NCBI GenBank assembly: GCA_902787715.1 | Contig: CADAHQ010000001.1 | Span: 186,001-250,000, forward strand | Length of the DNA: 64,000 bases | Reading direction: 5' to 3' | Origin: an uncultured Lachnospiraceae bacterium | Lineage (GTDB): Bacteria > Bacillota > Clostridia > Lachnospirales > Lachnospiraceae | Shown: positions 8,789 to 16,715 of the stretch, piece by piece | Layout: every line of letters begins with the position of its first letter | Numbering within the stretch: position 1 is the stretch's first letter | Position numbers and translations under genes: made by a program | The notes under the pieces: model-generated | What the model was told of the DNA's origin: nothing | The model's database searches: none | Seen by the model: the letters and a program-made list of their open reading frames with translations, nothing else

Positions 8789-9766
8789 ATGAACGGAATC
8801 ATCGTTGTCAACAAAGAATGCGGATACACGTCCCACGATGTGGTGGCAGTGTTGCGCGGCGTGCTTTCGCAGAAGAAAATCGGACATACCGGGACACTGG
8901 ATCCGGACGCCTGCGGCGTTTTGCCGGTGTGCATCGGATTTGCGACGAAAATCTGCGACTACCTGATGGTGCAGAAGAAGGAATATGTTGCCACCGGAAG
9001 ACTGGGCATCACTACAGACACCCAGGATATTCACGGCACCGTGCTCTCGGAGAAGCCTTTCTTCGTCACGAAAGACCGCTTCCTGTCCGCGCTTTCCTCT
9101 TTTGTGGGAACCATCGAGCAACTTACGCCCATGTACTCCGCAAGAAAGATCGACGGCGTCAAGCTTGTGGATCTCGCACGACGGGGAATCACCATCGAGC
9201 GGTCCAAAAAGACGGTGCAGGTCTATGAGGCGGAGTGTCTTTCCTTTGATGAGGCAAGCGGGGACTATACCATTCGCATCTTATGCCAGAAGGGCACCTA
9301 TATCCGCACCATATGTAATGATTTGGGCGAAGTGCTCGGGTGCGGCTCCTGCATGACGTCGTTAGTCCGCACAAGGACAGGGCGGTTCTGCGTGGAAAAC
9401 AGTGTCTCCATCGATGAGCTTCGGACCATCCGAAACGAAGGACGGCTTTCCGAGGTGCTGATTCCCATCGACGCCATGTACCGCGGCAGTAAGCCTGTGT
9501 CCCTGTCGCCGGAATACCGGAAATATATTGCAAACGGCAATCCCTTGGAGCCCGAATGGCTGACTCCCATAGAGGAACCGCTCACGGGATTTGCCGATGT
9601 GTACGAAAACCTTTTGGGCGATCTCGAGAGCGCGAGTGTGCGCGTGTATATGGAGGGCGAATTTTACGCGATTTATCGCAAAAAAGGCCGCCGCTACGTG
9701 CCGCTGCAGATGTACCACGAAGTGGACAACGAGAAGAACCGGAAACGAACGGAGAACGAATCTTGA
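8789..9766 (+). CDS. truB: tRNA pseudouridine-55 synthase TruB
   Basis: TruB converts U55 in the T-loop of tRNA to pseudouridine. The 325-residue protein has the KxxGxTSHDVV opening (NKECGYTSHDVVAVL), the catalytic motif GHTGTLDPDACGVL with the nucleophilic aspartate at residue 38, and the YSARKIDG and KGTYIRTICNDLG motifs. The region after about residue 230 is the C-terminal extension that replaces the PUA domain in Firmicutes. Its stop codon overlaps the ribF start by four bases. Confidence 0.95.
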   Translation: MNGIIVVNKECGYTSHDVVAVLRGVLSQKKIGHTGTLDPDACGVLPVCIGFATKICDYLMVQKKEYVATGRLGITTDTQDIHGTVLSEKPFFVTKDRFLSALSSFVGTIEQLTPMYSARKIDGVKLVDLARRGITIERSKKTVQVYEAECLSFDEASGDYTIRILCQKGTYIRTICNDLGEVLGCGSCMTSLVRTRTGRFCVENSVSIDELRTIRNEGRLSEVLIPIDAMYRGSKPVSLSPEYRKYIANGNPLEPEWLTPIEEPLTGFADVYENLLGDLESASVRVYMEGEFYAIYRKKGRRYVPLQMYHEVDNEKNRKRTENES

Positions 9767-10695
9767 ACAGTTGTGAATACAAACAGGGCATGCGATTGGA
9801 AGGGCCGGTGTGTCTTACCATCGGCAAATTCGACGGCCTTCATAAAGGTCACCGGCAGTTGCTTTCCGCGATGCAGAAAACAGGGCTTCCCGTGACCATG
9901 CTTTCCGTGTCGGTCCCCGGTGCTTCGGAACTTCTGTCACAGGAGGAGAGTGCGATTCTTGCAGAGGCCTGCGGCGTTACCACCTTTGTCCGTCTGCCGC
10001 TTACAAACAAGCAAAAGCAGATGTCCGCCGCGTCATTTTTCCAGGAGATTTGCCTGGATGCATGTCACGCGGGCGTAATCGTGGTCGGGGAGAATTTCCG
10101 GTTCGGAAGAGACCGGGAAGGGGATGTTTTCCTGCTTCGGACCCTTTGCGAGATGTCGGGAGTCGAATGTATCATTTGCCCGATGCTTGCGGAGGACGGA
10201 GAGGATGTCTCCAGCACACGACTTCGGAATCTCCTGCAGGAGGGTGACATTCCGACGCTCAACCGGATGCTTGGATATGCCTTCCCCGTGCACGGGATCG
10301 TGTGCCGCGGGAAGCGCATCGGACACACCTTGTCGTTCCCGACGGTGAACCTGTGTCCGCCTGCGGAAAAGCTTCTTCCGCCATTCGGTGTGTACCGCAC
10401 AAGGATCCGGATCCGGGAGCGCGCCTACGACGCAGTTACCAACATCGGAACCAACCCCACGGTGCAGGACGGTCTTACCCACGAAATCACGGTGGAGACC
10501 CATGTGCCGGGGCTTACGGCGGAAACCTACGGCGAGGAAGCGACGGTTTCCTTCTATGAGTTTCTTCGCCCGCAACGGCAGTTTAATTCCCTTGAGGATC
10601 TTAAGAATCAGCTCCTCTTGGACACCAAAGCGGCACTAAAAGGGGCAACGGGTGGCACAAACACCGAAATCTTTCCTGATTTTTTCGAAAAATGA
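9763..10695 (+). CDS. ribF: Bifunctional riboflavin kinase / FAD synthetase RibF
   Basis: RibF makes FMN from riboflavin and then FAD. The N-terminal FAD synthetase domain has TIGKFDGLHKGHRQLL (about residues 19-34), a (H/N)xGH nucleotidyltransferase motif; the usual FDGVHxGH is slightly varied. SSTRLRNLLQEGD is near residue 150. The C-terminal flavokinase domain starts near residue 170 (GIVCRGKRIGHTLSFPTVNL) and includes the PTVQDG region. I place the start at TTG 9763, which overlaps truB's stop as TTGA and has GGAG at 9751-9754; an ATG 27 bases later (residue 10) has no ribosome site. Total 310 residues, normal for the family. Confidence 0.92.
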   Translation: MNSCEYKQGMRLEGPVCLTIGKFDGLHKGHRQLLSAMQKTGLPVTMLSVSVPGASELLSQEESAILAEACGVTTFVRLPLTNKQKQMSAASFFQEICLDACHAGVIVVGENFRFGRDREGDVFLLRTLCEMSGVECIICPMLAEDGEDVSSTRLRNLLQEGDIPTLNRMLGYAFPVHGIVCRGKRIGHTLSFPTVNLCPPAEKLLPPFGVYRTRIRIRERAYDAVTNIGTNPTVQDGLTHEITVETHVPGLTAETYGEEATVSFYEFLRPQRQFNSLEDLKNQLLLDTKAALKGATGGTNTEIFPDFFEK

Positions 10696-10708
10696 TGCAA
10701 AATGCCTG

Positions 10709-10737
10709 TTTACATATGGCGGGCAGTGTGCTATAGT
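10709..10737 (+). promoter_or_regulatory. Promoter of rpsO
   Basis: TTTACA (10709-10714), a 17-base spacer and TATAGT (10732-10737). A 12-bp palindrome TTTTTCGAAAAA (10681-10692) lies 16 bases upstream and overlaps the end of ribF. Confidence 0.8.
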
Positions 10738-10744
10738 ATCAAAG

Positions 10745-10803
10745 TCAACCGGATCTCGGTCTGCGGAGTCTCCGACCCTGGCTTAGATCCCGGCGATAAT
10801 TAC
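10745..10803 (+). promoter_or_regulatory. Structured rpsO 5' leader
   Basis: GGATCT near 10750 can pair with AGATCC near 10790, enclosing further pairing (CGGAG with CTCCG). Leaders of rpsO are commonly bound by S15 itself to repress translation in many bacteria. The structure is read by eye; regulation is inferred from that precedent. Confidence 0.5.
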
Positions 10804-10826
10804 AAGTTTTAACGGAGGTTAAGCGT

Positions 10827-11093
10827 ATGATCAGCAAGGAAAAGAAGAGCGCGATCATTGCCGAGTACGGCAAGAACCCGCAGGACACCGGTTCCGCAGA
10901 GGTTCAGATTGCAATCCTGTCCGCAAGAATCGAGGAGCTCACCGAGCACCTTAAGAAGAACAAGCAGGACAATCATTCCCGCCGCGGCCTTTACATGATG
11001 GTAGGTCGCAGAAGAGGTCTTCTGGATTATCTCAAGTCCAAGGACATCAACGCATATCGTGCATTGATCGAGAAGCTCGGTATTCGTAAATAA
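10827..11093 (+). CDS. rpsO: 30S ribosomal protein S15
   Basis: An 88-residue protein, the normal length of S15, a primary binder of the central domain of 16S rRNA. The conserved [16 protein letters not shown] (about residues 20-35), [18 protein letters not shown] and [13 protein letters not shown]-type motif (here [13 protein letters not shown]) are all present. GGAGG lies 8 bases before ATG 10827. It is a single-gene transcription unit with its own promoter and terminator. Confidence 0.98.
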   Translation: MISKEKKSAIIAEYGKNPQDTGSAEVQIAILSARIEELTEHLKKNKQDNHSRRGLYMMVGRRRGLLDYLKSKDINAYRALIEKLGIRK

Positions 11094-11102
11094 CTATCGC
11101 GA

Positions 11103-11135
11103 AAAAGAGCTGCCTTGTATCGGCGGCTCTTTTTT
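11103..11135 (+). terminator. Intrinsic terminator of rpsO
   Basis: AGAGCTGCC (11106-11114) pairs with GGCGGCTCT (11122-11130), nine pairs including one G-U, followed directly by TTTTT. A second weaker hairpin (AACAGA with TCTGTT, 11139-11160) follows. Confidence 0.88.
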
Positions 11136-11174
11136 ACAACAGATCGGTCTGCGGTCTGTTTTACAAACAAATAA

Positions 11175-11280
11175 CCGGCAGAGTAAGATTTCAAGCGTAA
11201 AGTGTCCGAGGAACGGGGAGTTGTCTTCGGAACGAAAAGCCTTCCGGCTTGCGGTTTGAGATCTGCATCCCGCTGCTACC
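11175..11280 (+). promoter_or_regulatory. Tetrahydrofolate (THF) riboswitch
   Basis: The order of conserved blocks matches the THF riboswitch: GAGTAAG (11181-11187), CGTAAAGTG (11196-11204), the GGGGAGTTG block (11215-11223), AACGAAAAGC (11231-11240), GCGGTTTGA (11251-11259) and GCATCCCGCTGC (11265-11276). P1 forms from GGCAG (11177-11181) and CTGCT (11273-11277). P2 forms from AGATTTCAA (11186-11194) and TTTGAGATCT (11254-11263), and P3 from TCCGA and TTCGGA. It stands before a FolT-type folate transporter, the classic context for this class. It differs from the usual CGTTAAGTG by one base. Confidence 0.88.
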
Positions 11281-11287
11281 TTAAGGG

Positions 11288-11332
11288 AACTCCTTTTCGT
11301 AGCGTATAATCGGGACAGAAAGGAGTTTTTTT
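11288..11332 (+). promoter_or_regulatory. Riboswitch expression platform: hairpin that contains the folT Shine-Dalgarno sequence
   Basis: AACTCCTTT (11288-11296) pairs perfectly with AAAGGAGTT (11319-11327), followed by a run of T to 11332. The right arm contains the folT ribosome site AAAGGAG. The same hairpin could therefore act as an intrinsic terminator and as a lid over the ribosome site. Confidence 0.72.
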
Positions 11333-11956
11333 ATGTCTGAAATCACAACAAACAAAGCAATCGTATCCGCAGAAGGCCTCACGAAAGCCGTACCGGAGAA
11401 GGAGCATGCCCGCACAAGCCGCATGGTGAAGCTTTTGGCCCTCACGGGTCTGTTCATCGCCGTCGAGATTGTGACGGAGTACTATCTGTCCTTCACCCTC
11501 AGCTATACCTACCGTGTCGCTTTAACCTTTCTGATGCGCGCTATAGCGGGCTTTACCCTCGGTGCCGTCTTGGGCGGTGCCGCAGCAGGAGTTGCGGACC
11601 TTTACGCTATCGTTATTTGGGGCGGCAGCATGATTCCCTGGCTTACGGTGGTACGTTTCGCGCAGGGCTTCACCGCCGGTGCAATCCTGCACAAAAAGCT
11701 GACCACCGTGAAGATTATCGGTTCCGCCGTTGCCTGCACCTTCGTTTTGAACGTGGTAAGCACCTACGCGCGGTACAGCTATATCGGAACGCCCTTCACC
11801 CTTACGACGATCACGCCTTCTTTGATCGTTTATGCCATAAGCACGGTTGCCGAAATTTTGATTATGACGGTGTTCCGAACCAAACTTGCTCCGTTCATCA
11901 GCCGCTTCATGTACAATGCGGAAATCTGGAAGACGGAAGAGAAGAACGAAGACTAG
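11333..11956 (+). CDS. folT: Folate ECF transporter substrate-binding subunit FolT
   Basis: A 207-residue hydrophobic protein with about six membrane segments after a 30-residue cytoplasmic N-terminus. The pattern fits the folate-specific S component of energy-coupling-factor transporters (ALTGLFIAVEIVTEYYL, then RVALTFLMRAIAGFTLG, GGAAAGVADLYAIVIWGG and FTAGAILHKK). It would capture folate and pair with a shared EcfAAT energising module, whose genes are not in this window. The THF riboswitch in front and two folC genes behind strongly support folate as the ligand. The alternative, another vitamin S component, is unlikely given this context. Confidence 0.88.
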   Translation: MSEITTNKAIVSAEGLTKAVPEKEHARTSRMVKLLALTGLFIAVEIVTEYYLSFTLSYTYRVALTFLMRAIAGFTLGAVLGGAAAGVADLYAIVIWGGSMIPWLTVVRFAQGFTAGAILHKKLTTVKIIGSAVACTFVLNVVSTYARYSYIGTPFTLTTITPSLIVYAISTVAEILIMTVFRTKLAPFISRFMYNAEIWKTEEKNED

Positions 11957-11978
11957 CGCAGTTTTTGTCCGAACAAGG

Positions 11979-12007
11979 TTGCATTTCGTGTACAGATGGA
12001 GTACACT
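11979..12007 (+). promoter_or_regulatory. Promoter of the folC pair with an overlapping inverted repeat
   Basis: TTGCAT (11979-11984), a 17-base spacer and TACACT (12002-12007). An inverted repeat, GTGTAC (11988-11993) and GTACAC (12001-12006) with seven bases between, overlaps the spacer and the -10 element, which is where a repressor operator would lie. Confidence 0.65.
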
Positions 12008-12057
12008 AAAGAGAGAGAGAAAATGCCTTTTTGGCGCGTATATATCGTGAGGTAGCC

Positions 12058-13320
12058 ATGCGATTTGCAGATGCAGTACGATTTATAAGAAACAAGCAGA
12101 CAAATGTTACCAGACCCGGTCTGGAACGCATTCACGAGTGCCTGGGACTTCTTAAACATCCCGAGGCTTCGCAAAATATCATCCATGTGGTGGGTACCAA
12201 CGGTAAGGGTTCCACCGCCACGATGATCACAAACATTCTGGTCGCCGCCGGATATCACGTGGGGACCATGATTTCTCCTGCGCTTCACGGCGTGACGGAC
12301 TACTACCGGATCGACGGAAAGCCGATTTCCAACGAGCAGTTCATAAGCGGCGTGGAGACTCTGAAGTCGGCGCTTCGAAGCGTTGACACCGCTGCAACCC
12401 CCGGAAGGGAAGAGTTGAATCCCACGGAGTTTGAGCGCGCGGTGTGCGTCGGTCTCATTCTTTTCAAGATGGAAAACTGCGATTACACGGTTCTCGAGGC
12501 CGGCATGGGCGGCGCCAACGACGCCACCAACGTAGGGCAGGGCTGTCTTACGGTTGTCACGAAGATTGCCCTCGACCACACCGAATATCTCGGCAACACC
12601 CTTGAGACCATCACACGGGAGAAGCTCGGCATCGCAAGCCCGAACGAGCCCGTGGTAATCGGTGTCAATTCCCCCATCGTCACGCAGGCGGCTTCCCAGT
12701 GGTGCAAGGAAAACCGGCATGAGCTGTATCAGGCGTCCATTGCGGACGAAGGCTTCTTCCCCTCCGACCGCGCCATGATTGCCGATTATCAGAAGATCAA
12801 CATTGCAACCGCCCAGAAGTCGATTGAAGTGCTGTGCGAGAAGAGCGAGGCGTTTGCCGCATCCATCGACGATTTTGCTATGGAGGCCGGCATCCGCTCC
12901 GCATCCCTTCCGTACCGTTTTGACGTGCGAAAGAAGAATCCCTACCTGATTTTCGACGGCGGACACAACCCCGACTGTATCGATGCTTTGTGCCGGTCGC
13001 TGCAGGCATTTTCCGGGGATACGAAGTATATGATTGTGACGGGCGTTTTGGCGGACAAGGATTATCCTGCAATGTACGAGATGCTGCAGCAATATGCAGA
13101 AGGGTTTGTATGTCTGACGCCTCCGAACCACCGCGGTCTTCCCGCAAAGGACCTCTGTGAGGTGGTGCGTCGGTTCGACAAGCCCGCGGAGACCGTGGAT
13201 TCCATCGTGGAAGCCGTTGCGAAGATCAAAGAGCTTCGCAAGCAGGGGCACCATGTTCTGGTGACCGGGTCTCTCTATATCATGGCGGATATCGTCGCTG
13301 CCTGGAACAAGACAAGGTAG
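12058..13320 (+). CDS. folC: Folylpolyglutamate synthase / dihydrofolate synthase (first copy)
   Basis: FolC is a Mur-type ligase that adds glutamate to folates (and in many bacteria to dihydropteroate) using ATP. The 420-residue protein has the P-loop VVGTNGKGSTATM (about residues 44-56), the metal-binding YTVLEAGMGGANDATN region (family LExGLGGRxDATN), the ALDHTEYLG motif and the C-terminal FDGGHNPDCIDAL. ATG 12058 was chosen for its GAGG ribosome site; an upstream TTG in frame has none. The family's usual GLGGRLDATN arginine is absent here (GMGGANDATN). It is followed by a second folC after 17 bases. Confidence 0.92.
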   Translation: MRFADAVRFIRNKQTNVTRPGLERIHECLGLLKHPEASQNIIHVVGTNGKGSTATMITNILVAAGYHVGTMISPALHGVTDYYRIDGKPISNEQFISGVETLKSALRSVDTAATPGREELNPTEFERAVCVGLILFKMENCDYTVLEAGMGGANDATNVGQGCLTVVTKIALDHTEYLGNTLETITREKLGIASPNEPVVIGVNSPIVTQAASQWCKENRHELYQASIADEGFFPSDRAMIADYQKINIATAQKSIEVLCEKSEAFAASIDDFAMEAGIRSASLPYRFDVRKKNPYLIFDGGHNPDCIDALCRSLQAFSGDTKYMIVTGVLADKDYPAMYEMLQQYAEGFVCLTPPNHRGLPAKDLCEVVRRFDKPAETVDSIVEAVAKIKELRKQGHHVLVTGSLYIMADIVAAWNKTR

Positions 13321-13337
13321 GCTTTTTGGAGGGTTGT

Positions 13338-14642
13338 ATGACCTACGAACAAGTTGTGGAACGATTGACTAAGACGGAATTCTTTTCGGCTTTCGCCGGC
13401 CTGTACCGGATGCGCGCGATGCTTCGGTACTTTGACAATCCGCAGGATGCGATTCCCTGCGTGCATGTGGCCGGAACGAACGGGAAGGGTTCCGTTTGTT
13501 CTATGCTGGCATCGATTCTGATGCAGTCCGGATACCGCGTCGGACTTTTCACCTCGCCGTATCTTTTGGACATCCGCGAGCGCATCTGCGTAAACGGAGA
13601 GTGGATTTCCGAGGATGCCATGGCCCGTATCGGCACGAAGGTTTTCGACTACGTCGCCAAATCCTACGCTCCGGCGAACCAGTTTGAGCTTCTTACGGTG
13701 ATTGCCGAGCTTTATTTCCGGGAGCAGAAGTGCGACATCGTGATTCTGGAGACCGGTCTCGGCGGAACCTTCGACCCGACCAATGCGGTTTCCGCGCCAA
13801 TCTGCTCGGTGATTACGAATATCGGCCTCGACCACTGCGCAGTGCTGGGAGATACCATCGCCAAAATCGCCGCTGCAAAAGCCGGCATCATCAAGCCTGG
13901 CCGCGACGTCTGTGTTTACCCCGTGACGCGGGAGGCGGAGGAAGTCATCACCGCTTATGCGTTAAATGCCGCCGCCCCGATTCACATGACCGAGCGGGAT
14001 GCCGTTACCGAGTTGCCCGCCGTAACGGGGATGGAGCATTTTTCGTACAAGGGCACGGAAGTTTTGCTTCCGTTGCGCGGCAAGCACCAGCAGTACAATG
14101 CCGCCACGGTGCTGGAAGCCATCCGCGTGATCAACGAAAACGGCTTCTACGTAAGCGATGAGGATATTCAAAACGGCCTGCGCACCGTAACCTGGCCCGC
14201 GCGGCTTGAGGTTATCAATAAAAAACCCCTCGTCTATCTCGACGGCGGTCACAACCCGCAGTGCCTTGCGGCGGTTTCCGAGTTTTTCCGCTCGGAGGAG
14301 TTCGCCGGCAAGAAACTTACGGTCATCTGCAGCATGGTCCGGGACAAGGATGTCCGCGGGATGCTCTCGATTCTGTCGGGGCTTTCCGACCGGCTGTATT
14401 TCTACCGCTTTGAGCACAAGCGCGCCCTCACAAACGAGGAGATTATCACCCTTTGCAAAGACTTTTCCATGACGCGCATCACGGACCTCACCCAGGCGAT
14501 CGACACATTACTTTCCGACGCGAAGAGCAACGAGGTGTTCCTGATCACCGGTTCCCTGTATCTGGTTTCGGAAGTCCGCGAGGCAATGCGCGCCTACCGG
14601 GAACGAAAGAGCCTTACCGCGAGTAAAGAGGTATCCGAATGA
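13338..14642 (+). CDS. folC: Folylpolyglutamate synthase / dihydrofolate synthase (second copy)
   Basis: A 434-residue paralogue of the preceding gene. It has HVAGTNGKGSVCSML (about residues 40-54), LFTSPYLLDIRERICVNG (the folate-binding loop), ILETGLGGTFDPTNAV, GLDHCAVLGDTIAKIAAAKAGIIK and LDGGHNPQCLAAV. This copy matches the canonical FolC loop SPHL..ERI more closely than copy one, so it may be the main FolC while copy one has a narrower job. ATG 13338 follows GGAGG with five bases between; an in-frame TTG at 13326 is too close to the ribosome site. Its stop overlaps the next start (ATGA). Confidence 0.93.
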   Translation: MTYEQVVERLTKTEFFSAFAGLYRMRAMLRYFDNPQDAIPCVHVAGTNGKGSVCSMLASILMQSGYRVGLFTSPYLLDIRERICVNGEWISEDAMARIGTKVFDYVAKSYAPANQFELLTVIAELYFREQKCDIVILETGLGGTFDPTNAVSAPICSVITNIGLDHCAVLGDTIAKIAAAKAGIIKPGRDVCVYPVTREAEEVITAYALNAAAPIHMTERDAVTELPAVTGMEHFSYKGTEVLLPLRGKHQQYNAATVLEAIRVINENGFYVSDEDIQNGLRTVTWPARLEVINKKPLVYLDGGHNPQCLAAVSEFFRSEEFAGKKLTVICSMVRDKDVRGMLSILSGLSDRLYFYRFEHKRALTNEEIITLCKDFSMTRITDLTQAIDTLLSDAKSNEVFLITGSLYLVSEVREAMRAYRERKSLTASKEVSE

Positions 14643-16423
14643 ACGAAGAGAACAAAGAAATCGTCGAGACCGAAGAGTGCCGGGAGATTGCCAGCCAGAA
14701 GAAGTTAAATAAGATTCTGCTCCTTGCATTTATCGGCATGACCTTAATCGCTGCCGGTCTGATTATCGCCCTTGCGGCCGCAAACAAAGAGAAGAACAAA
14801 ACGCCCGGGACGACCCCCACCGTGACGGAAACTGCGGCAAATGCAACCGAAACTCCGGCGCTGACGCAAACCGCTACGCCTTCCGCGACTCCGGCTCCTA
14901 CGGATTCGCCGGAGGTTTCCCCGACGGAAGCCGCAACAGCGACGCCTACGGTAACGCCGGAAGTCTCACCTTCGCCCACCGAAGCCGTGACTCCCACGGA
15001 TGTTCCGACACCGACGGCAGCTGCCACGGCAACGCCTACGCAGGCTCCGACAAACACGCCGACGCCCACGGTTTTTGTGAAGGAATCCGGCACGCCGGTT
15101 GCCAACCACGGTCAGCTTCAGGTCAAGGGAACGCAGATTGTGGATAAAAACGGCAAGGTCTATCAGCTGAAGGGTGTCAGCACCCACGGACTCCAGTGGT
15201 TCCCGCAGTTTGTTTGCCTTGAGACGTTCCGTTGCATCCGCGACGAGTGGGGTGCCAACGCCGTGCGCCTTGCGATGTACACCGACGAAAACGGCTACTG
15301 CGCCGGCGGCGACAAGGCAAAGCTCAAAGCTTTGGTGAAAAACGGCGTCAATTATGCGACGCAACTTGGGCTTTACGTCATTATCGACTGGCATATTCTC
15401 CACGATTATGACCCGAACCAGAACAAGGACGAAGCGAAGAAGTTCTTTGAGGAGATGGCGAAGGAATTCTGCGACTACAACAATGTATTTTACGAGATTT
15501 GCAATGAGCCCAACGGCGGCGTCGGCTGGTCCTCGGTGAAGAGCTATGCCGAGGAAGTGATTCCGATTATCCGCAGATACGACAAGGACGCCATCATCAT
15601 CGTGGGAACCCCCACCTGGTCCCAGGATGTGGATATCGCAGCGAAAGACCCGATCAAGGGATATAACAACATCATGTATGCGCTGCATTTCTACGCGGGA
15701 ACCCACAAAGACAGCCTTCGGAGCAAGATGAAGACCGCCATTGAAGCAGGACTTCCGGTGTTTGTTTCCGAGTACGGCATCTGCGACGCCTCCGGAAACG
15801 GCGCCTGCAACGAGCCCGAGGCGAACAAGTGGGTTGCCATGATGGACACCTACGGCGTGAGCTACATGATTTGGAACCTCGCCAACAAAAACGAGTCCTC
15901 GTCCCTGATCCGCGAGAGCTGCAAAAAGCTCAGCGGCTTCACCGAGGCGGACCTGAACCAGGAAGGCCTTTGGCTTATCAAGATGCTCGGAGGAAAGCTC
16001 CCTCCCATGACGGAGAAGGAGAAGGAAGACCTGATTAACAAAGCCGGCGGAAGCGGCGGCGGCGATGTGGCTGCGCCGGATCCGGTGATCGGCAAGGGCT
16101 CGGGAAGCGGGCTGACCGTGGATTTCGCGTCTGTCAACACCTGGAACGAAACCGACTACAAATGCTACCAGTTCGGCGTGACCATCGCCAACACCAAGGG
16201 GAGCAGTGCCCGCAACTGGAAGGTCGTCATCACCTTTAATGCCGATGTCAAAACCGACAATTTCTGGTGCTGCGACGCCAAATGCTCCGGCAAAACCCTG
16301 ACCTTAACCCCTGCCAACTTCAACAATGTGATCGGAGCAAACCAGACCACCTCGGACATCGGTCTGATTCTGCAGTCGAAATCCCTGCTGAAGATAAGTT
16401 CCGTGACCATCACCTGTGAATAA
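14639..16423 (+). CDS. Membrane-anchored GH5 endoglucanase with C-terminal carbohydrate-binding module
   Basis: A 594-residue protein of four parts. A cytoplasmic tail and an uncleaved-looking signal anchor (hydrophobic at about residues 26-48) would place the rest outside the cell. Residues about 55-145 are a Thr/Pro/Ala-rich linker. Residues about 155-455 are a GH5 catalytic domain resembling subfamily 2 cellulases, with ANAVRLAMY, YVIIDWHIL, the acid/base in YEICNEPNGG (E290) and the nucleophile in FVSEYGI (E378). After a Gly/Ser linker, residues about 495-594 look like a CBM2-type module (NWKVVITF, TLTLTPANFNNVIGANQT). It likely cuts beta-1,4-glucan at the cell surface. It overlaps folC by four bases, so it is cotranscribed with an unrelated gene. 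Confidence 0.88.
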   Translation: MNEENKEIVETEECREIASQKKLNKILLLAFIGMTLIAAGLIIALAAANKEKNKTPGTTPTVTETAANATETPALTQTATPSATPAPTDSPEVSPTEAATATPTVTPEVSPSPTEAVTPTDVPTPTAAATATPTQAPTNTPTPTVFVKESGTPVANHGQLQVKGTQIVDKNGKVYQLKGVSTHGLQWFPQFVCLETFRCIRDEWGANAVRLAMYTDENGYCAGGDKAKLKALVKNGVNYATQLGLYVIIDWHILHDYDPNQNKDEAKKFFEEMAKEFCDYNNVFYEICNEPNGGVGWSSVKSYAEEVIPIIRRYDKDAIIIVGTPTWSQDVDIAAKDPIKGYNNIMYALHFYAGTHKDSLRSKMKTAIEAGLPVFVSEYGICDASGNGACNEPEANKWVAMMDTYGVSYMIWNLANKNESSSLIRESCKKLSGFTEADLNQEGLWLIKMLGGKLPPMTEKEKEDLINKAGGSGGGDVAAPDPVIGKGSGSGLTVDFASVNTWNETDYKCYQFGVTIANTKGSSARNWKVVITFNADVKTDNFWCCDAKCSGKTLTLTPANFNNVIGANQTTSDIGLILQSKSLLKISSVTITCE

Positions 16424-16428
16424 GAGAA

Positions 16429-16473
16429 GCGGCCCGTCGGCAATCTTTTTGCCGATGCGGCCGCGTTTTGTTT
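16429..16473 (+). terminator. Strong intrinsic terminator after the GH5 gene
   Basis: GCGGCC (16429-16434) pairs with GGCCGC (16459-16464), with an inner stem TCGGCAA/TTGCCGA, followed by GTTTTGTTT. Confidence 0.9.
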
Positions 16474-16529
16474 CCCTGTGAAAAATTTGCGTAAAAACAT
16501 ATATTTTAGTGGCATTTTCCGCGAGTTTG

Positions 16530-16538
16530 TGCTATACT
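16530..16538 (+). promoter_or_regulatory. Extended -10 promoter of pnp and start of a 170-base leader
   Basis: TG (16530-16531), one base, then TATACT (16533-16538). The -35 region is poor (TGGCAT at 16510-16515, 17-base spacer), which is common when an extended -10 is present. The leader to 16715 can form several hairpins, for example GGACG with CGTCC near 16673-16686. The pnp leader is a target of self-control by PNPase in other bacteria. Confidence 0.65.
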
Positions 16539-16715
16539 GAAATGCGGTATGAAAACATATTTTTAAGCGGTATCGGCGAGGATGGAGTCCTAGCCCGTGA
16601 CTACTGACAAGCAGACGGCATGTGCGCCTGTTTCTCAGTTGTTACGGCGGCTCCGTCGACACCGTACCTGAGGACGAGCGCGTCCGTCCGAATCCGGCGC
16701 GCAGAAAGAGGTACT

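Noticed and set aside
11305-11310. TATAAT in the folT leader as a promoter
   Set aside because: No good -35 exists at 16-18 bases (best is TTAAGG at 18), and the sequence lies in the riboswitch output hairpin loop, so a chance match is more likely.
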